64,000 nt of DNA from Albirhodobacter sp048262715 (GTDB lineage Bacteria > Pseudomonadota > Alphaproteobacteria > Rhodobacterales > Rhodobacteraceae): the NCBI GenBank assembly GCA_048262715.1, contig JBLXEV010000010.1:124001-188000 (forward strand), read 5' to 3'. Shown in pieces: positions 1 through 8,115 of the stretch; within the stretch, counting starts at the first letter, position 1, and every line of letters starts with the position of its first letter. The position numbers were made by a program, and so were the translations under genes. The notes below the pieces were generated by a model. It saw nothing but the letters and a program-made list of their open reading frames with translations. It had not been told where the DNA came from and searched no databases.

Positions 1-207
1 GGGGCGCGATTGGCTGGCCCAGCAAATGCCGGGGATTGATTTAGGGGCTTGATTGGTGATTTCAGAGGCCAGCACCAGTTCCGGCGCGACCATATTCACG
101 GTTTGCGCCTGAACACAGCCCGTCAGCAATGCGGCCACGAGAGCAAGCCCCGCCCTGCGGCCCGTCGCGCCGCGAGACCCGCGACCCCATACCATCCCAG
201 CGCCCAT
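1..207 (-). CDS. Putative lipoprotein, N-terminal part (cut by window edge)
   Basis: The gene reads leftward from an ATG at 205-207 and runs off the window, so only 69 codons are visible. A good ribosome-binding site (GAGGAG) lies about 6 bases upstream. The N-terminus has Arg residues, a hydrophobic run and a lipobox-like LLTGC, predicting a lipid-anchored exported protein with mature start at Cys. After the signal the sequence is polar with no recognised domain. It is divergent from the ferredoxin gene, with about 190 bases between the starts. Function is not recognised. Confidence 0.55.
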   Translation of the reverse strand, partial: MGAGMVWGRGSRGATGRRAGLALVAALLTGCVQAQTVNMVAPELVLASEITNQAPKSIPGICWASQSRP

Positions 208-397
208 ACCTGCTCCTCATATGAGACCAGCCCGCCGCCCATAGGGCCACGGTCCGGCCCGTCATACCGTTAAATTCTGCGGCATTAAAGCGCTGATCCC
301 CCACTGGAAATGCGGGCAGCTTTCGCCTAAGCCTAGGGCAAGGCCACAGGCTGGCGCGGCCAAAGCCCCGAGGGGGGCGTAGATAAGGACCCAATGG

Positions 398-721
398 ATG
401 GCGAAGATTACCTATATTGAGCACAATGGCACCGAGCATGTTGTCGATGTCAAAAATGGCATGACGGTCATGGAAGGCGCGCGCGATAATGGCGTGCCGG
501 GCATTGATGCCGATTGCGGCGGCGCCTGCGCCTGCTCGACCTGCCATGTCTATGTGGCGGATGAATGGGTCGAGAAGATCCCCGCGAAGGATAGCATGGA
601 GGAAGATATGCTCGATTTCGCCTATGAGCCCAACCCCGTGACCTCGCGCCTGACCTGCCAGATCAAGGTGACGGATGCGCTCGATGGTCTCGTCGTCAAG
701 CTGCCGGAAAAGCAGATCTGA
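398..721 (+). CDS. 2Fe-2S ferredoxin (adrenodoxin/FdVI type)
   Basis: A 107-residue soluble electron carrier. The ligand cysteines are visible as C40-X5-C46-X2-C49 and C87, the spacing of plant/vertebrate-type [2Fe-2S] ferredoxins, within CGGACACSTCHVY. Length and sequence match the alphaproteobacterial FdVI group (related to adrenodoxin and Isc Fdx), which donates electrons to Fe-S assembly or P450-type partners; the actual partner is not shown by the context. A start at 394 would be out of frame, so ATG 398 is used, with an AAGGA ribosome site just upstream. It is monocistronic, followed by a strong terminator. Confidence 0.93.
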   Translation: MAKITYIEHNGTEHVVDVKNGMTVMEGARDNGVPGIDADCGGACACSTCHVYVADEWVEKIPAKDSMEEDMLDFAYEPNPVTSRLTCQIKVTDALDGLVVKLPEKQI

Positions 722-746
722 TGCACGGCCTTGCCCGATAGTTGAG

Positions 747-775
747 AAGCCCCGCCACTCCGGCGGGGCTTTTTG
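747..775 (+). terminator. Rho-independent terminator of the ferredoxin gene
   Basis: GC-rich stem AGCCCCGC / GCGGGGCT with a short loop followed by TTTTT, about 25 bases after the ferredoxin stop codon. Confidence 0.9.
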
Positions 776-832
776 CTTTTGTGCAGGTGTGGGAGGGGGC
801 ACCCGTCAAGGCGGATGATCCCGGCCCCCCGC

Positions 833-1102
833 CTATTTTAGCTGACTGTCCTTGGAACCCCTTCGGTTGATGCCGCCGCGCGGCTGGCTCCGCTGGTCCG
901 CTCCCGATTGGCAAGCGATACAGAGCTTCACGCCCGGAACGGCCGCGCGCCGCGCTGCCGCAATCGGCTCCTCGCATTCGGCGCAATGGGTGTTGCTCTC
1001 GCCCGTCGGGCGTCGGCGGGCCTTGAGGCGGGCCAGCTCATCGTTGATTGAGGCTTCGATCTGCTCGTTCACTGCGCCGTCCTGTGCCCATCCGCCTGCC
1101 AT
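833..1102 (-). CDS. Short DksA/TraR-family C4 zinc-finger protein
   Basis: An 89-residue protein with the C4 zinc finger of the DksA/TraR family: HCAEC (Cys about 40 and 43) and CIAC (about 61 and 64), separated by a basic loop. It lacks the long coiled coil of full DksA, so it resembles TraR/phage-type short members that act in the RNA polymerase secondary channel. The N-terminus is an acidic helix (EQIEASINDELARL) compatible with the short TraR-type helix. It is divergent from purU with about 240 bases between. Role in transcription control is inferred from the family. Confidence 0.8.
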   Translation of the reverse strand: MAGGWAQDGAVNEQIEASINDELARLKARRRPTGESNTHCAECEEPIAAARRAAVPGVKLCIACQSGADQRSQPRGGINRRGSKDSQLK

Positions 1103-1344
1103 GGTCGTCTCCGTTGATTGGTCTGATCAAAGTAGCGCCTTTGGGCCATCTCGCAAGACACTGCGCTGATGCCGCGTTGCGCGCGGGCGCTCCACTATCG
1201 GAAACCTGCGCCCCGATCCGGCGCTCTGTCGCCTTTCATCCGCACCGCGTCGCATCCGCACAGGCGAAATCCCCGCGCGCGGCGGATTGTGCGAGCAAGC
1301 CCTCCGCGCTAGGCAAAGCGCCAGACGTTCAAGAAGGAAAACCG

Positions 1345-2238
1345 ATGACCGCCCCCTCCTATGTGCTCACCGTCAAATGCCCCTCGACCCGTGGAATCGT
1401 CGCGGCGATTGCGAATTACCTCGCTGATCTTGGTTGTAACCTCACGGATTCGCATCAGTTTGATGATCCGCTGACGGGCAAATTCTTCATGCGCGTCACC
1501 TTCTCCTCCGAGAAGGGCGCGGCATTCGAGCAGATTTCGGAAGGCTTTGGCCCCAGCGTGGCGGAAGGGTTCGAGATGGATTGGGCGATCCGCCCGAGCA
1601 GCGAAAAAATGAAAGTGATCTTGATGGTGTCCAACTTCGGGCATTGTCTCAACGATCTTCTCTACCGCTGGCGGATTGGCGCGTTGCCGATTGATATTGT
1701 CGGCGTGGTCTCCAACCACATGACCTACCAAAAGGTTGTGGTGAACCACGATATCCCGTTCCACCACATCAAGGTGACCAAGGAAAACAAGCCCGAGGCC
1801 GAGGCGAAACTGCTGTCGGTGGTCGAGGAGAGCGGCGCGGATCTGGTGGTGCTGGCGCGCTATATGCAGATCCTCTCGGATGCGCTGTGCCAAAAGATGT
1901 CGGGCCGGATTATCAATATCCATCACTCCTTCCTGCCCTCGTTCAAAGGCGCGAACCCCTATAAGCAAGCTTATGAGCGCGGCGTGAAACTGATCGGGGC
2001 AACGGCGCATTATGTGACGGCGGATCTCGATGAGGGCCCGATCATCGAGCAAGACACCGTGCGGATCACCCATGCCCAATCGGCAGAGGATTACGTGTCG
2101 CTGGGGCGTGATGTCGAAGCGCAGGTTCTCTCGCGCGCAATCCACGCGCATATCCATCACCGCACCTTCATCAACGGCAATAAAACCGTGGTCTTCCCGG
2201 CCTCTCCCGGTGGCTACGCGTCCGAGCGGATGGGCTGA
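1345..2238 (+). CDS. purU: Formyltetrahydrofolate deformylase PurU
   Basis: A 297-residue cytoplasmic enzyme that hydrolyses 10-formyl-THF to formate and THF, balancing the one-carbon pool and in some bacteria supplying formate to PurT. Residues 1 to about 85 form an ACT domain; the rest is a formyltransferase domain with the NIHHSFLPSF active-site segment and the DEGPII motif with its catalytic Asp. An in-frame reading continues upstream to 1048, but the ATG at 1345 has the family N-terminus (TAPSYVLTVKCPSTRG) and an AAGGA site. It is convergent with purD, also a purine-pathway gene. Confidence 0.95.
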   Translation: MTAPSYVLTVKCPSTRGIVAAIANYLADLGCNLTDSHQFDDPLTGKFFMRVTFSSEKGAAFEQISEGFGPSVAEGFEMDWAIRPSSEKMKVILMVSNFGHCLNDLLYRWRIGALPIDIVGVVSNHMTYQKVVVNHDIPFHHIKVTKENKPEAEAKLLSVVEESGADLVVLARYMQILSDALCQKMSGRIINIHHSFLPSFKGANPYKQAYERGVKLIGATAHYVTADLDEGPIIEQDTVRITHAQSAEDYVSLGRDVEAQVLSRAIHAHIHHRTFINGNKTVVFPASPGGYASERMG

Positions 2239-2290
2239 CAAACGCGCAGGCCGAAAAAGGCGGGGGCGCTGCCCCCGGTGCTGCGCACTT

Positions 2291-2370
2291 CCCCCGGGAT
2301 ATTTAGGGCAACCAGAAACGCAAAGCGCTTCGCTGTTCTGCTTCTGGTTGCGTAAAATATCCTCAGGGGG
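2291..2370. repeat. Intergenic palindromic element, copy 1 (full inverted pair)
   Basis: An imperfect inverted repeat with arms at 2291-2317 and 2342-2370. Each arm contains the GGGATATTT / AAATATCC core next to a ggCAACCAGAA / TTCTGGTTGc box. It lies between the convergent purU and purD stop codons, so it may end transcripts from both sides. Seven further full or half copies occur in the window. Confidence 0.75.
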
Positions 2371-2392
2371 TGAATTTGCCGAGAGGCAAAGA

Positions 2393-2415
2393 GGGGGCGC
2401 GAGCGCCCCCTTTTC
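2393..2415 (+). terminator. Terminator-like hairpin after purU
   Basis: GGGGGCG / CGCCCCC stem followed by TTTTC, just before the purD stop codon on the other strand. Confidence 0.6.
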
Positions 2416-2430
2416 TATTCTGAAGACGGG

Positions 2431-3693
2431 TTAGAGCGCGCGCCAGCCGATATCGCGGCGGCAGAACCCTTCGGGCCATTCAATCGCGTCCACCATCGCA
2501 TAGGCGCGCTCTTGCGCCTCTTGCAAGGTTGCGCCGCGGGCTGTCACATTGAGGACGCGGCCCCCGTTTGCGGTGATCTTGCCGTCCACCAGCTTCGTGC
2601 CCGCATGGAACACCATCTGCGATGAGGTTTCTGGCAGGGCATCCAACCCATTGATCACGCTGCCCTTCGCGTAATCTGCGGGGTAGCCGTTCGCGGCCAT
2701 CACAACGGTGAGCGCATGATCGTCCGCCCAGTTCACGCTGATCTCGCCCAGACGCTCTTGCGCGGAGGCGAGCAGCAGGTCGAGGATCTGGCCGCCCAAG
2801 CGCATCATCAGAACTTGGCATTCGGGATCGCCGAAGCGCACGTTATATTCGACGAGGCGGGGCTTGCCGTCTTTGATCATCAGGCCCGCGTAGAGCACGC
2901 CTTTGAACGGGGTGCCGCGCCGCGCCATCTCGTCCACGGTCGGTTGCACGATGGTGCGGATCGCGATCTCTTCGATCTCGGGGCTCAGCACGGGCGCGGG
3001 CGAATAGGCGCCCATCCCGCCGGTGTTCGGGCCGGTGTCGCCTTCTCCGACGCGCTTGTGATCCTGCGCACCGCCAATCGGGAGGATGTGCTTGCCATCC
3101 GAGAGGATAAAGAGCGAGGCCTCTTCGCCCTCCATGAATTCCTCGATCACGACTTCAGTGCCAGCATCGCCAAAGGCCCCGCCGAAGATCTCGTCGATCC
3201 CGTCCAGCGCCTCTTGCAGGGTCATCCCCATGATCACGCCCTTGCCCGCCGCCAGGCCGTCGGCCTTGATCACGATCGGCGCGCCTTGCTCGCGCACATA
3301 GGCTTTTGCCGCGTCCGCCTCGGTGAAGCGCGCGTAGCCCGCTGTGGGCGCGTTGCAGGCATCGCAAATCTCTTTGGTGAAGGCCTTCGAGGCCTCCAAT
3401 CTTGCGGCTTCCGCCGAAGGGCCGAAGGCGGAAATACCCGCATCGGCCAAGGCATCGGCGACCCCTGCGGCGAGCGGCGCTTCGGGGCCGATCACCACGA
3501 AATCAATCGCATTCGCCTCGCAGAAGGCCACGACCGCCATGCCGTCTGTGGGGTCCAACTGTGCGCATTCGGCGATCTGGGCGATGCCCGCATTGCCAGG
3601 GGCGACGATCAGGCGGTCGCATTTCGGGTTTTGTTTGATTGCCCATGCCAGCGCATGTTCACGCCCGCCGCTGCCCAACACCAAAATATTCAT
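2431..3693 (-). CDS. purD: Phosphoribosylamine-glycine ligase PurD (GAR synthetase)
   Basis: A 420-residue ATP-grasp enzyme of de novo purine synthesis, joining glycine to 5-phosphoribosylamine. Visible features are the N-terminal LGSGGREHALAW (6-17), GPEAPLAAG (69-77), the ATP-grasp loop IKADGLAAGKGV (142-153), and the downstream EYNVRFGDPE metal/ATP segment. Length equals the family norm. The start at ATG 3693 gives the canonical N-terminus. It stands alone on the minus strand, convergent to purU. Confidence 0.97.
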   Translation of the reverse strand: MNILVLGSGGREHALAWAIKQNPKCDRLIVAPGNAGIAQIAECAQLDPTDGMAVVAFCEANAIDFVVIGPEAPLAAGVADALADAGISAFGPSAEAARLEASKAFTKEICDACNAPTAGYARFTEADAAKAYVREQGAPIVIKADGLAAGKGVIMGMTLQEALDGIDEIFGGAFGDAGTEVVIEEFMEGEEASLFILSDGKHILPIGGAQDHKRVGEGDTGPNTGGMGAYSPAPVLSPEIEEIAIRTIVQPTVDEMARRGTPFKGVLYAGLMIKDGKPRLVEYNVRFGDPECQVLMMRLGGQILDLLLASAQERLGEISVNWADDHALTVVMAANGYPADYAKGSVINGLDALPETSSQMVFHAGTKLVDGKITANGGRVLNVTARGATLQEAQERAYAMVDAIEWPEGFCRRDIGWRAL

Positions 3694-3893
3694 CCGCGTG
3701 CCCTCTCGCTGTCATCCGCACAGGCAAACCCTGCCTTGCGCTGTTGCCCCGCGTCATAAGACCTGCGTTCCCGCGCGGCAAGTATTCGTGACCGATACCA
3801 AAACTTTGCCACAATTGTGTAGGAAACAGCGCTCAATCAATCAGTATAGGGTTGATTGTCGACTGTTTCGGTTACGAGTGATTGGAGTAAAAT

Positions 3894-4115
3894 ATGATCC
3901 GTCTTTTGTCCATTTTGATGGCCCTGTCCCCGTTGTGCCTGATCGGCCCTGCGGACGCCACTAAACCTGTCGGCCCTGTTTGGGGCGCGCCTGCGTTGGA
4001 AAGCACCCGCGCGGATACGTTTGGATTCGGGTTCGGGGTGGGGCTTGGGCCGGTTGATCCGGTGGATCGGCTTTTGCAAAGCATTGAAACCTATGCCCAT
4101 GGCGCGGTGATCTGA
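3894..4115 (+). CDS. Small putative secreted protein
   Basis: A 73-residue reading frame with a clear Sec signal peptide (MIRLLSILMALSPLCLIG..., A-x-A style cleavage near residue 22) and a GGAG ribosome site 8 bases before the ATG. The mature 50 residues are rich in Gly, Pro and aromatic residues with no recognised family. Overlapping opposite-strand frames lack a comparable start signal. It lies upstream of xseA in the same direction, about 110 bases away. Confidence 0.5.
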   Translation: MIRLLSILMALSPLCLIGPADATKPVGPVWGAPALESTRADTFGFGFGVGLGPVDPVDRLLQSIETYAHGAVI

Positions 4116-4226
4116 GCGGGCCAGTGGGAGGGTGATCGGCGGGGGCGTCGGCGGGCTTTCACCATCTGCCCCCAACTCCCGCCTATCGCGCATTGCCCCA
4201 AGCGCTGGCTCTGATAGAACAGGGCC

Positions 4227-5804
4227 ATGGATTTACTCGATGATGATGGCCCGCAATCGGGCAGTAACGCGCATGATTTCACCGTGTCGGAGATTTCCGG
4301 CGCGGTAAAACGTGTGATTGAGGATCAATTCGGGCGGATTCGCGTGCGCGGCGAGATTGGCCGCGTCTCGCGCCCTGCCTCGGGGCATATGTATTTTGAC
4401 CTCAAGGATGACCGCTCCGTGATCGCCGCGATCTCGTGGAAGGGGCAGGTCTCGAAGATGCAGATCCGCCCCGAAGAGGGGATGGAGGTGATTGCGACGG
4501 GCAAGCTCACGACCTTCCCGGGGCAATCCAAATACCAGATGATCGTCGATGAGATCGAGCCCGCAGGGGCGGGTGCGCTGATGGCGATGCTGGAGGCACG
4601 GCGCAAGGCGCTGGCGGCGGAAGGGCTGTTCGCGGCGGAGCGCAAGCGGCCGATCCCGTATCTGCCCAAGGTCATCGGGGTGATTACCTCGCCGTCCGGC
4701 GCAGTGATACGCGATATTTTGCACCGTCTGCGCGATCGTTTCCCGCGCCATGTGCTGATCTGGCCTGTGGCGGTGCAAGGGCAGGGCTGTGCTGCGGATG
4801 TGGCCCGCGCGATCCGTGGGTTTAATGCGATGGCCTCAGGCGGCCCGATCCCGCGGCCTGATCTGTTGATCGTGGCGCGGGGCGGTGGCTCGCTGGAGGA
4901 TCTCTGGGGGTTCAACGAGGAGATCGTCGTGCGTGCGGCAGCGGAGAGTGAAATCCCGCTGATTTCCGCCGTGGGCCATGAGACCGACACCACGCTGATC
5001 GATTTCGCCTCAGACAAGCGCGCCCCCACGCCCACAGCCGCTGCGGAGATGGCAGTGCCGGTGCGGGCCGATTTGATTGCGTGGCTGCGCGAAGGCGAGG
5101 CACGAATGCAGCGCGCGACCCGCACACGGATGGAGATGCGCCGTCAACGCCTGACGGATCTCGCGCGCGGCTTGGGTCGCCCTGAGGCGCTCACCGCGCA
5201 GGCGCGGCAGCGGTTTGACACCAGCGCGGATCGCCTCGGCCCTGCGCTGCTCGGCTATACCCAGCGCCAGCGCACCCGTTTCGGCCCTGTCGCGGCGCTG
5301 GTGCGTCCGCAGCTTTTGAAGAATTTCCTGCGCGACGAGCATAAGAAACTCGCCAATCTCACGGCCCGCATGGCGCCCGCACTGGCGCGCAACCGCGCGG
5401 AGGCGGTGCGGCTCAATGAGACCCATCGCAAGGCGCTTACGTCCGCCACGCTTCGGCTGGAAGCGGCCCCCGCGGCGCGCCTCAAGGCGCTGTCGGATCG
5501 GCTGGAGGCGCTGGACCGGATGCGCCAGACGCTCGGCTATACCGAGACCTTGCGGCGCGGCTATGCGGTTGTGCGCTCTGGCGAGGCACTTGTGACCACG
5601 GCAGAGGCCGCGCGCGCAGCCCAAGCGCTGGAAATCGAATTTGCCGATGGCCGCGTGGCCGTGGGGCAGGGGGACGCGCCGAATGGGCCCATGATCGCCC
5701 ACAGCGCTGCGTCTCAAAAACCTGCGCCCCAAAAATCGGCACCAAAGCCCAAAGCCCCCGCAAAGGCGGTGAAGAAGCCGCCCGAACAGGGAAGTTTGTT
5801 CTAA
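4227..5804 (+). CDS. xseA: Exodeoxyribonuclease VII large subunit XseA
   Basis: A 525-residue subunit of the ssDNA-specific bidirectional exonuclease; with XseB (not in the window) it processes single strands in mismatch repair and damage tolerance. The N-terminal OB fold (about 25-120) carries RVRGEIGRVSRP and HMYFDLKD; the catalytic region shows GVITSPSGAVIRDI, ARGGGSLEDLWGFNEE and SAVGHETDTTLIDFA. A long helical coiled-coil region follows. The last 35 residues are a Lys/Pro/Ala tail, making it longer than the E. coli protein (about 456). Confidence 0.96.
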   Translation: MDLLDDDGPQSGSNAHDFTVSEISGAVKRVIEDQFGRIRVRGEIGRVSRPASGHMYFDLKDDRSVIAAISWKGQVSKMQIRPEEGMEVIATGKLTTFPGQSKYQMIVDEIEPAGAGALMAMLEARRKALAAEGLFAAERKRPIPYLPKVIGVITSPSGAVIRDILHRLRDRFPRHVLIWPVAVQGQGCAADVARAIRGFNAMASGGPIPRPDLLIVARGGGSLEDLWGFNEEIVVRAAAESEIPLISAVGHETDTTLIDFASDKRAPTPTAAAEMAVPVRADLIAWLREGEARMQRATRTRMEMRRQRLTDLARGLGRPEALTAQARQRFDTSADRLGPALLGYTQRQRTRFGPVAALVRPQLLKNFLRDEHKKLANLTARMAPALARNRAEAVRLNETHRKALTSATLRLEAAPAARLKALSDRLEALDRMRQTLGYTETLRRGYAVVRSGEALVTTAEAARAAQALEIEFADGRVAVGQGDAPNGPMIAHSAASQKPAPQKSAPKPKAPAKAVKKPPEQGSLF

Positions 5805-5827
5805 GCCTCTGCCTATTCCACCATGAG

Positions 5828-5859
5828 AAAACGGCGCGAGATTTCCCCCGCGCCGTTTT
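5828..5859. terminator. Bidirectional terminator between xseA and a convergent gene
   Basis: AAAACGGCGCG / CGCGCCGTTTT stem with A-tract on one side and T-tract on the other, suited to stop transcripts from both convergent genes. Confidence 0.85.
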
Positions 5860-5883
5860 GGCATCCGTCAGCGGTGGTGCAAT

Positions 5884-6480
5884 TCACACCCCGAAATCAA
5901 TCATCTCGCAATCGAGCGGTGTGGTCGTCTCGGTTTTCGAGATCAGCGGCGCATCGGCCAGATTGCCTTTGAACCACGCCATCAGCCCTTGCGGTTGATC
6001 CGCGAAGATCCAGCACTGCACCTCCTGATCGTCGTCATATTCAAAGCAGATTTGGTTGCCCGCCTGATACCATTCGCCCATCTTGCATTTGCCCTCGGAG
6101 AAGATCCATTTGACCTTCCGATCCGGCAGATACTCCTCAACGCCGTAGGGCGCGCCCATGGAATCGTAGTGGATCGTTTTGCCCAGTGTGCGGGCATCGA
6201 ACTCTTCGCCCGTCAGCGGGGTGACGGCCACAGCCTCGCGGTGCGCGGGGGCCTCCACGGGGGCCGCATTCGCTACTGGTGGCGTCATGATCGGCGGGAA
6301 GGCGGGCGTTTGCGTGGGGGCGGCGGGTGGGACATCGCCGGAAAATCCAAAGCTCGCTGAGGTCGTGACCAAGACCGCGCTCAGGCAGGCAGCCGCGAGG
6401 CGAAGGGGTTTTGACATATGGGGCGTGGATGCGCCCGCCTTGGCCTCATGAGGCCGGTGTTCGGTATAAAAACCGCGCAT
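5884..6480 (-). CDS. Exported protein of unknown function
   Basis: A 198-residue protein. The ATG at 6480 has a GGGAG site 8 bases upstream. An internal Met at 6417 directly precedes the hydrophobic signal segment (SKPLRLAAACLSAVLV) but has a weak ribosome site, so either start is possible. After the signal comes a Pro/Ala-rich linker, then a C-terminal domain with GKTIHYDSMGAPYGVEEY, aromatic residues and several Cys (CKMGEW, CFEY, CWIF), which could form disulfides in the periplasm. The family is not identified by name. Confidence 0.75.
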   Translation of the reverse strand: MRGFYTEHRPHEAKAGASTPHMSKPLRLAAACLSAVLVTTSASFGFSGDVPPAAPTQTPAFPPIMTPPVANAAPVEAPAHREAVAVTPLTGEEFDARTLGKTIHYDSMGAPYGVEEYLPDRKVKWIFSEGKCKMGEWYQAGNQICFEYDDDQEVQCWIFADQPQGLMAWFKGNLADAPLISKTETTTPLDCEMIDFGV

Positions 6481-6573
6481 AATAGATACTCCCTACGGAT
6501 GCGGGATCGGCTACATCGGCGCGGCCCCTGCGGAATTGTGGCCAGCTTGGCAGAGGTTTTTTGCCTGCGCCAG

Positions 6574-7872
6574 TCACATTTCAGCGGCTTTCCGTAACGG
6601 CGCGGTTTGTCCGGTCTGGGCCTGCGCCTTGCGCAGTGCCTTCACCCGCCGATCCATCACCCGCCGCCACAGGCGCGGCATCAGCGCCAGCGTTGCCATG
6701 ATGGGCAGGGAGCGCGGCAGGATCGGTCGGCTTGGGTCGATCTGCCCCAAGCGCAGCGCGGGGTAGGCACGGCTCGGGTGGGCGTGGTGATCGGAATGGC
6801 GCGGCGCGTTCATCATCCAAAGCGAGGACAGCTTCGCCCGCGCATCCCAAGAATGGCGTGCATCGACGGGCTCGAAACTGTCAGCGCCCAAGGGCGCACG
6901 GGCCAGCCCGTAATGCTGCACGTAATCCGAGAGCATCAGTTGCATCTGCGCGTAAAGCGCCAGCGCGAGATAGGCAATGAGGCCCCAGAACCCCATCAGA
7001 GCGATGACGAGAACGATGCACAGGAAGCTGCCCAGAATATAAATGTAATAGGGGTTGATCGCCCGCTTTCCCGCCGCCTTTCGCGTCTGGGTACGGGCCT
7101 CTTCCATCTCGAATCCTGATGTGAAGGATCCGATCCAAGCGCGGGGGAAGAACGCGTAGAAACTCTCGCCGAGTTCGGCGGTGTTGGGGTCATGCGGGGT
7201 GGCGACAAAGCGATGATGCACGAGGCGATGCGCCGAGGTGTGATGGCCAAACAGCAGCGAGATATAGATGCAGCTTCCCAGTTGAAACAGGCGCTTGTTG
7301 CGGCGGTGGATCAACTCATGTGCGGTGGAATTGGAGACCTGCCCGAAGAACAGCCCGAAGCCGAGGAACACAGCGATTTTTGCGCCTACCCCGATCCCTG
7401 TGCCGCCAGTGAGCGCGAAGACCGCGAGGAGGAGTGCTGCGAAATGGGCGATGGCAAGTGTGACAAGCAAGCTGTCGGCGGCAGGGAACTCTGCCCCTTC
7501 CGGCGCATCGGGGAAGGCGCGCGCGGCGATCTCGTCCAACAGCGCGGAGAGCACGGTGACATAGAGGAGGGCAATCCATGCGAAGAGGCCGCCGAAAGTT
7601 GCCGCCAAGCCAAGCAGGCCGAGGGGCGCAAGTGTTGCGAGGGCAAAGAAGCGCACTGGTGCGTGGCGGGGAGCGTTTTCGGTTTGGATATTTGGCGATT
7701 TGTCAGTGGGAGGGGAAACTTGAGGCGTCTCGGGCCTTTGCGGGGGCAGGGGCGCAGTTGCACGCGCTTTGGAAGGCTGGGGCGCGGGGGCGCGTTCGGG
7801 TGTGGTCTCCGCGTCATGCCCTTCCACAGCGCTCATCGCATCGCGCACCGCGTCTTCGATTGATTTGCTCAC
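6574..7872 (-). CDS. AlkB-like membrane diiron alkane/fatty-acyl hydroxylase
   Basis: A 432-residue integral-membrane non-haem diiron enzyme. The His boxes of the alkane 1-monooxygenase/desaturase superfamily are present in order: HELIHRR, HHTSAHRLVHH followed by RVATP-like FVATPHDPNTA, and NAPRHSDHHAHPSRAYPAL, the last being characteristic of AlkB. Several transmembrane helices surround them. Substrate could be medium or long alkanes or an acyl chain; no rubredoxin gene is adjacent. The first 70 or so residues are a Pro/Ala-rich hydrophilic extension not typical of AlkB. The start is GTG at 7872; ATG at 7836 is an alternative inside that extension. Confidence 0.85.
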   Translation of the reverse strand: MSKSIEDAVRDAMSAVEGHDAETTPERAPAPQPSKARATAPLPPQRPETPQVSPPTDKSPNIQTENAPRHAPVRFFALATLAPLGLLGLAATFGGLFAWIALLYVTVLSALLDEIAARAFPDAPEGAEFPAADSLLVTLAIAHFAALLLAVFALTGGTGIGVGAKIAVFLGFGLFFGQVSNSTAHELIHRRNKRLFQLGSCIYISLLFGHHTSAHRLVHHRFVATPHDPNTAELGESFYAFFPRAWIGSFTSGFEMEEARTQTRKAAGKRAINPYYIYILGSFLCIVLVIALMGFWGLIAYLALALYAQMQLMLSDYVQHYGLARAPLGADSFEPVDARHSWDARAKLSSLWMMNAPRHSDHHAHPSRAYPALRLGQIDPSRPILPRSLPIMATLALMPRLWRRVMDRRVKALRKAQAQTGQTAPLRKAAEM

Positions 7873-8115
7873 GCGCTTAGACCCTTTTTACCCACCCGTT
7901 TTATCAGGCGACCCTCACTTGCCAATCTTATCGCTGCGGCCTGTGCACGGCAATCTATCTGCAAAGCAACGGCCTCGCGCGGCAGGAAGCCCCACGAATA
8001 GGGCGATTATGCGGCGCGCAGACAACGCGGTTTGGGCGCAAACCCTTCCCATCGGGCGCGGGATTGATTAGGTGGGTCTGGATCAGTTTTATGTGGCGGC
8101 CAATAGGGAGCGCTC

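Noticed and set aside
270..288. CtrA-like TTAA...TTAA pair upstream of the ferredoxin gene
   Set aside because: The spacer is 11 bases, not the 7 required for the CtrA box.
62..802. 246-codon minus-strand frame covering the ferredoxin gene
   Set aside because: The plus-strand ferredoxin has all cysteine ligands and a terminator; the antisense frame has no family features.
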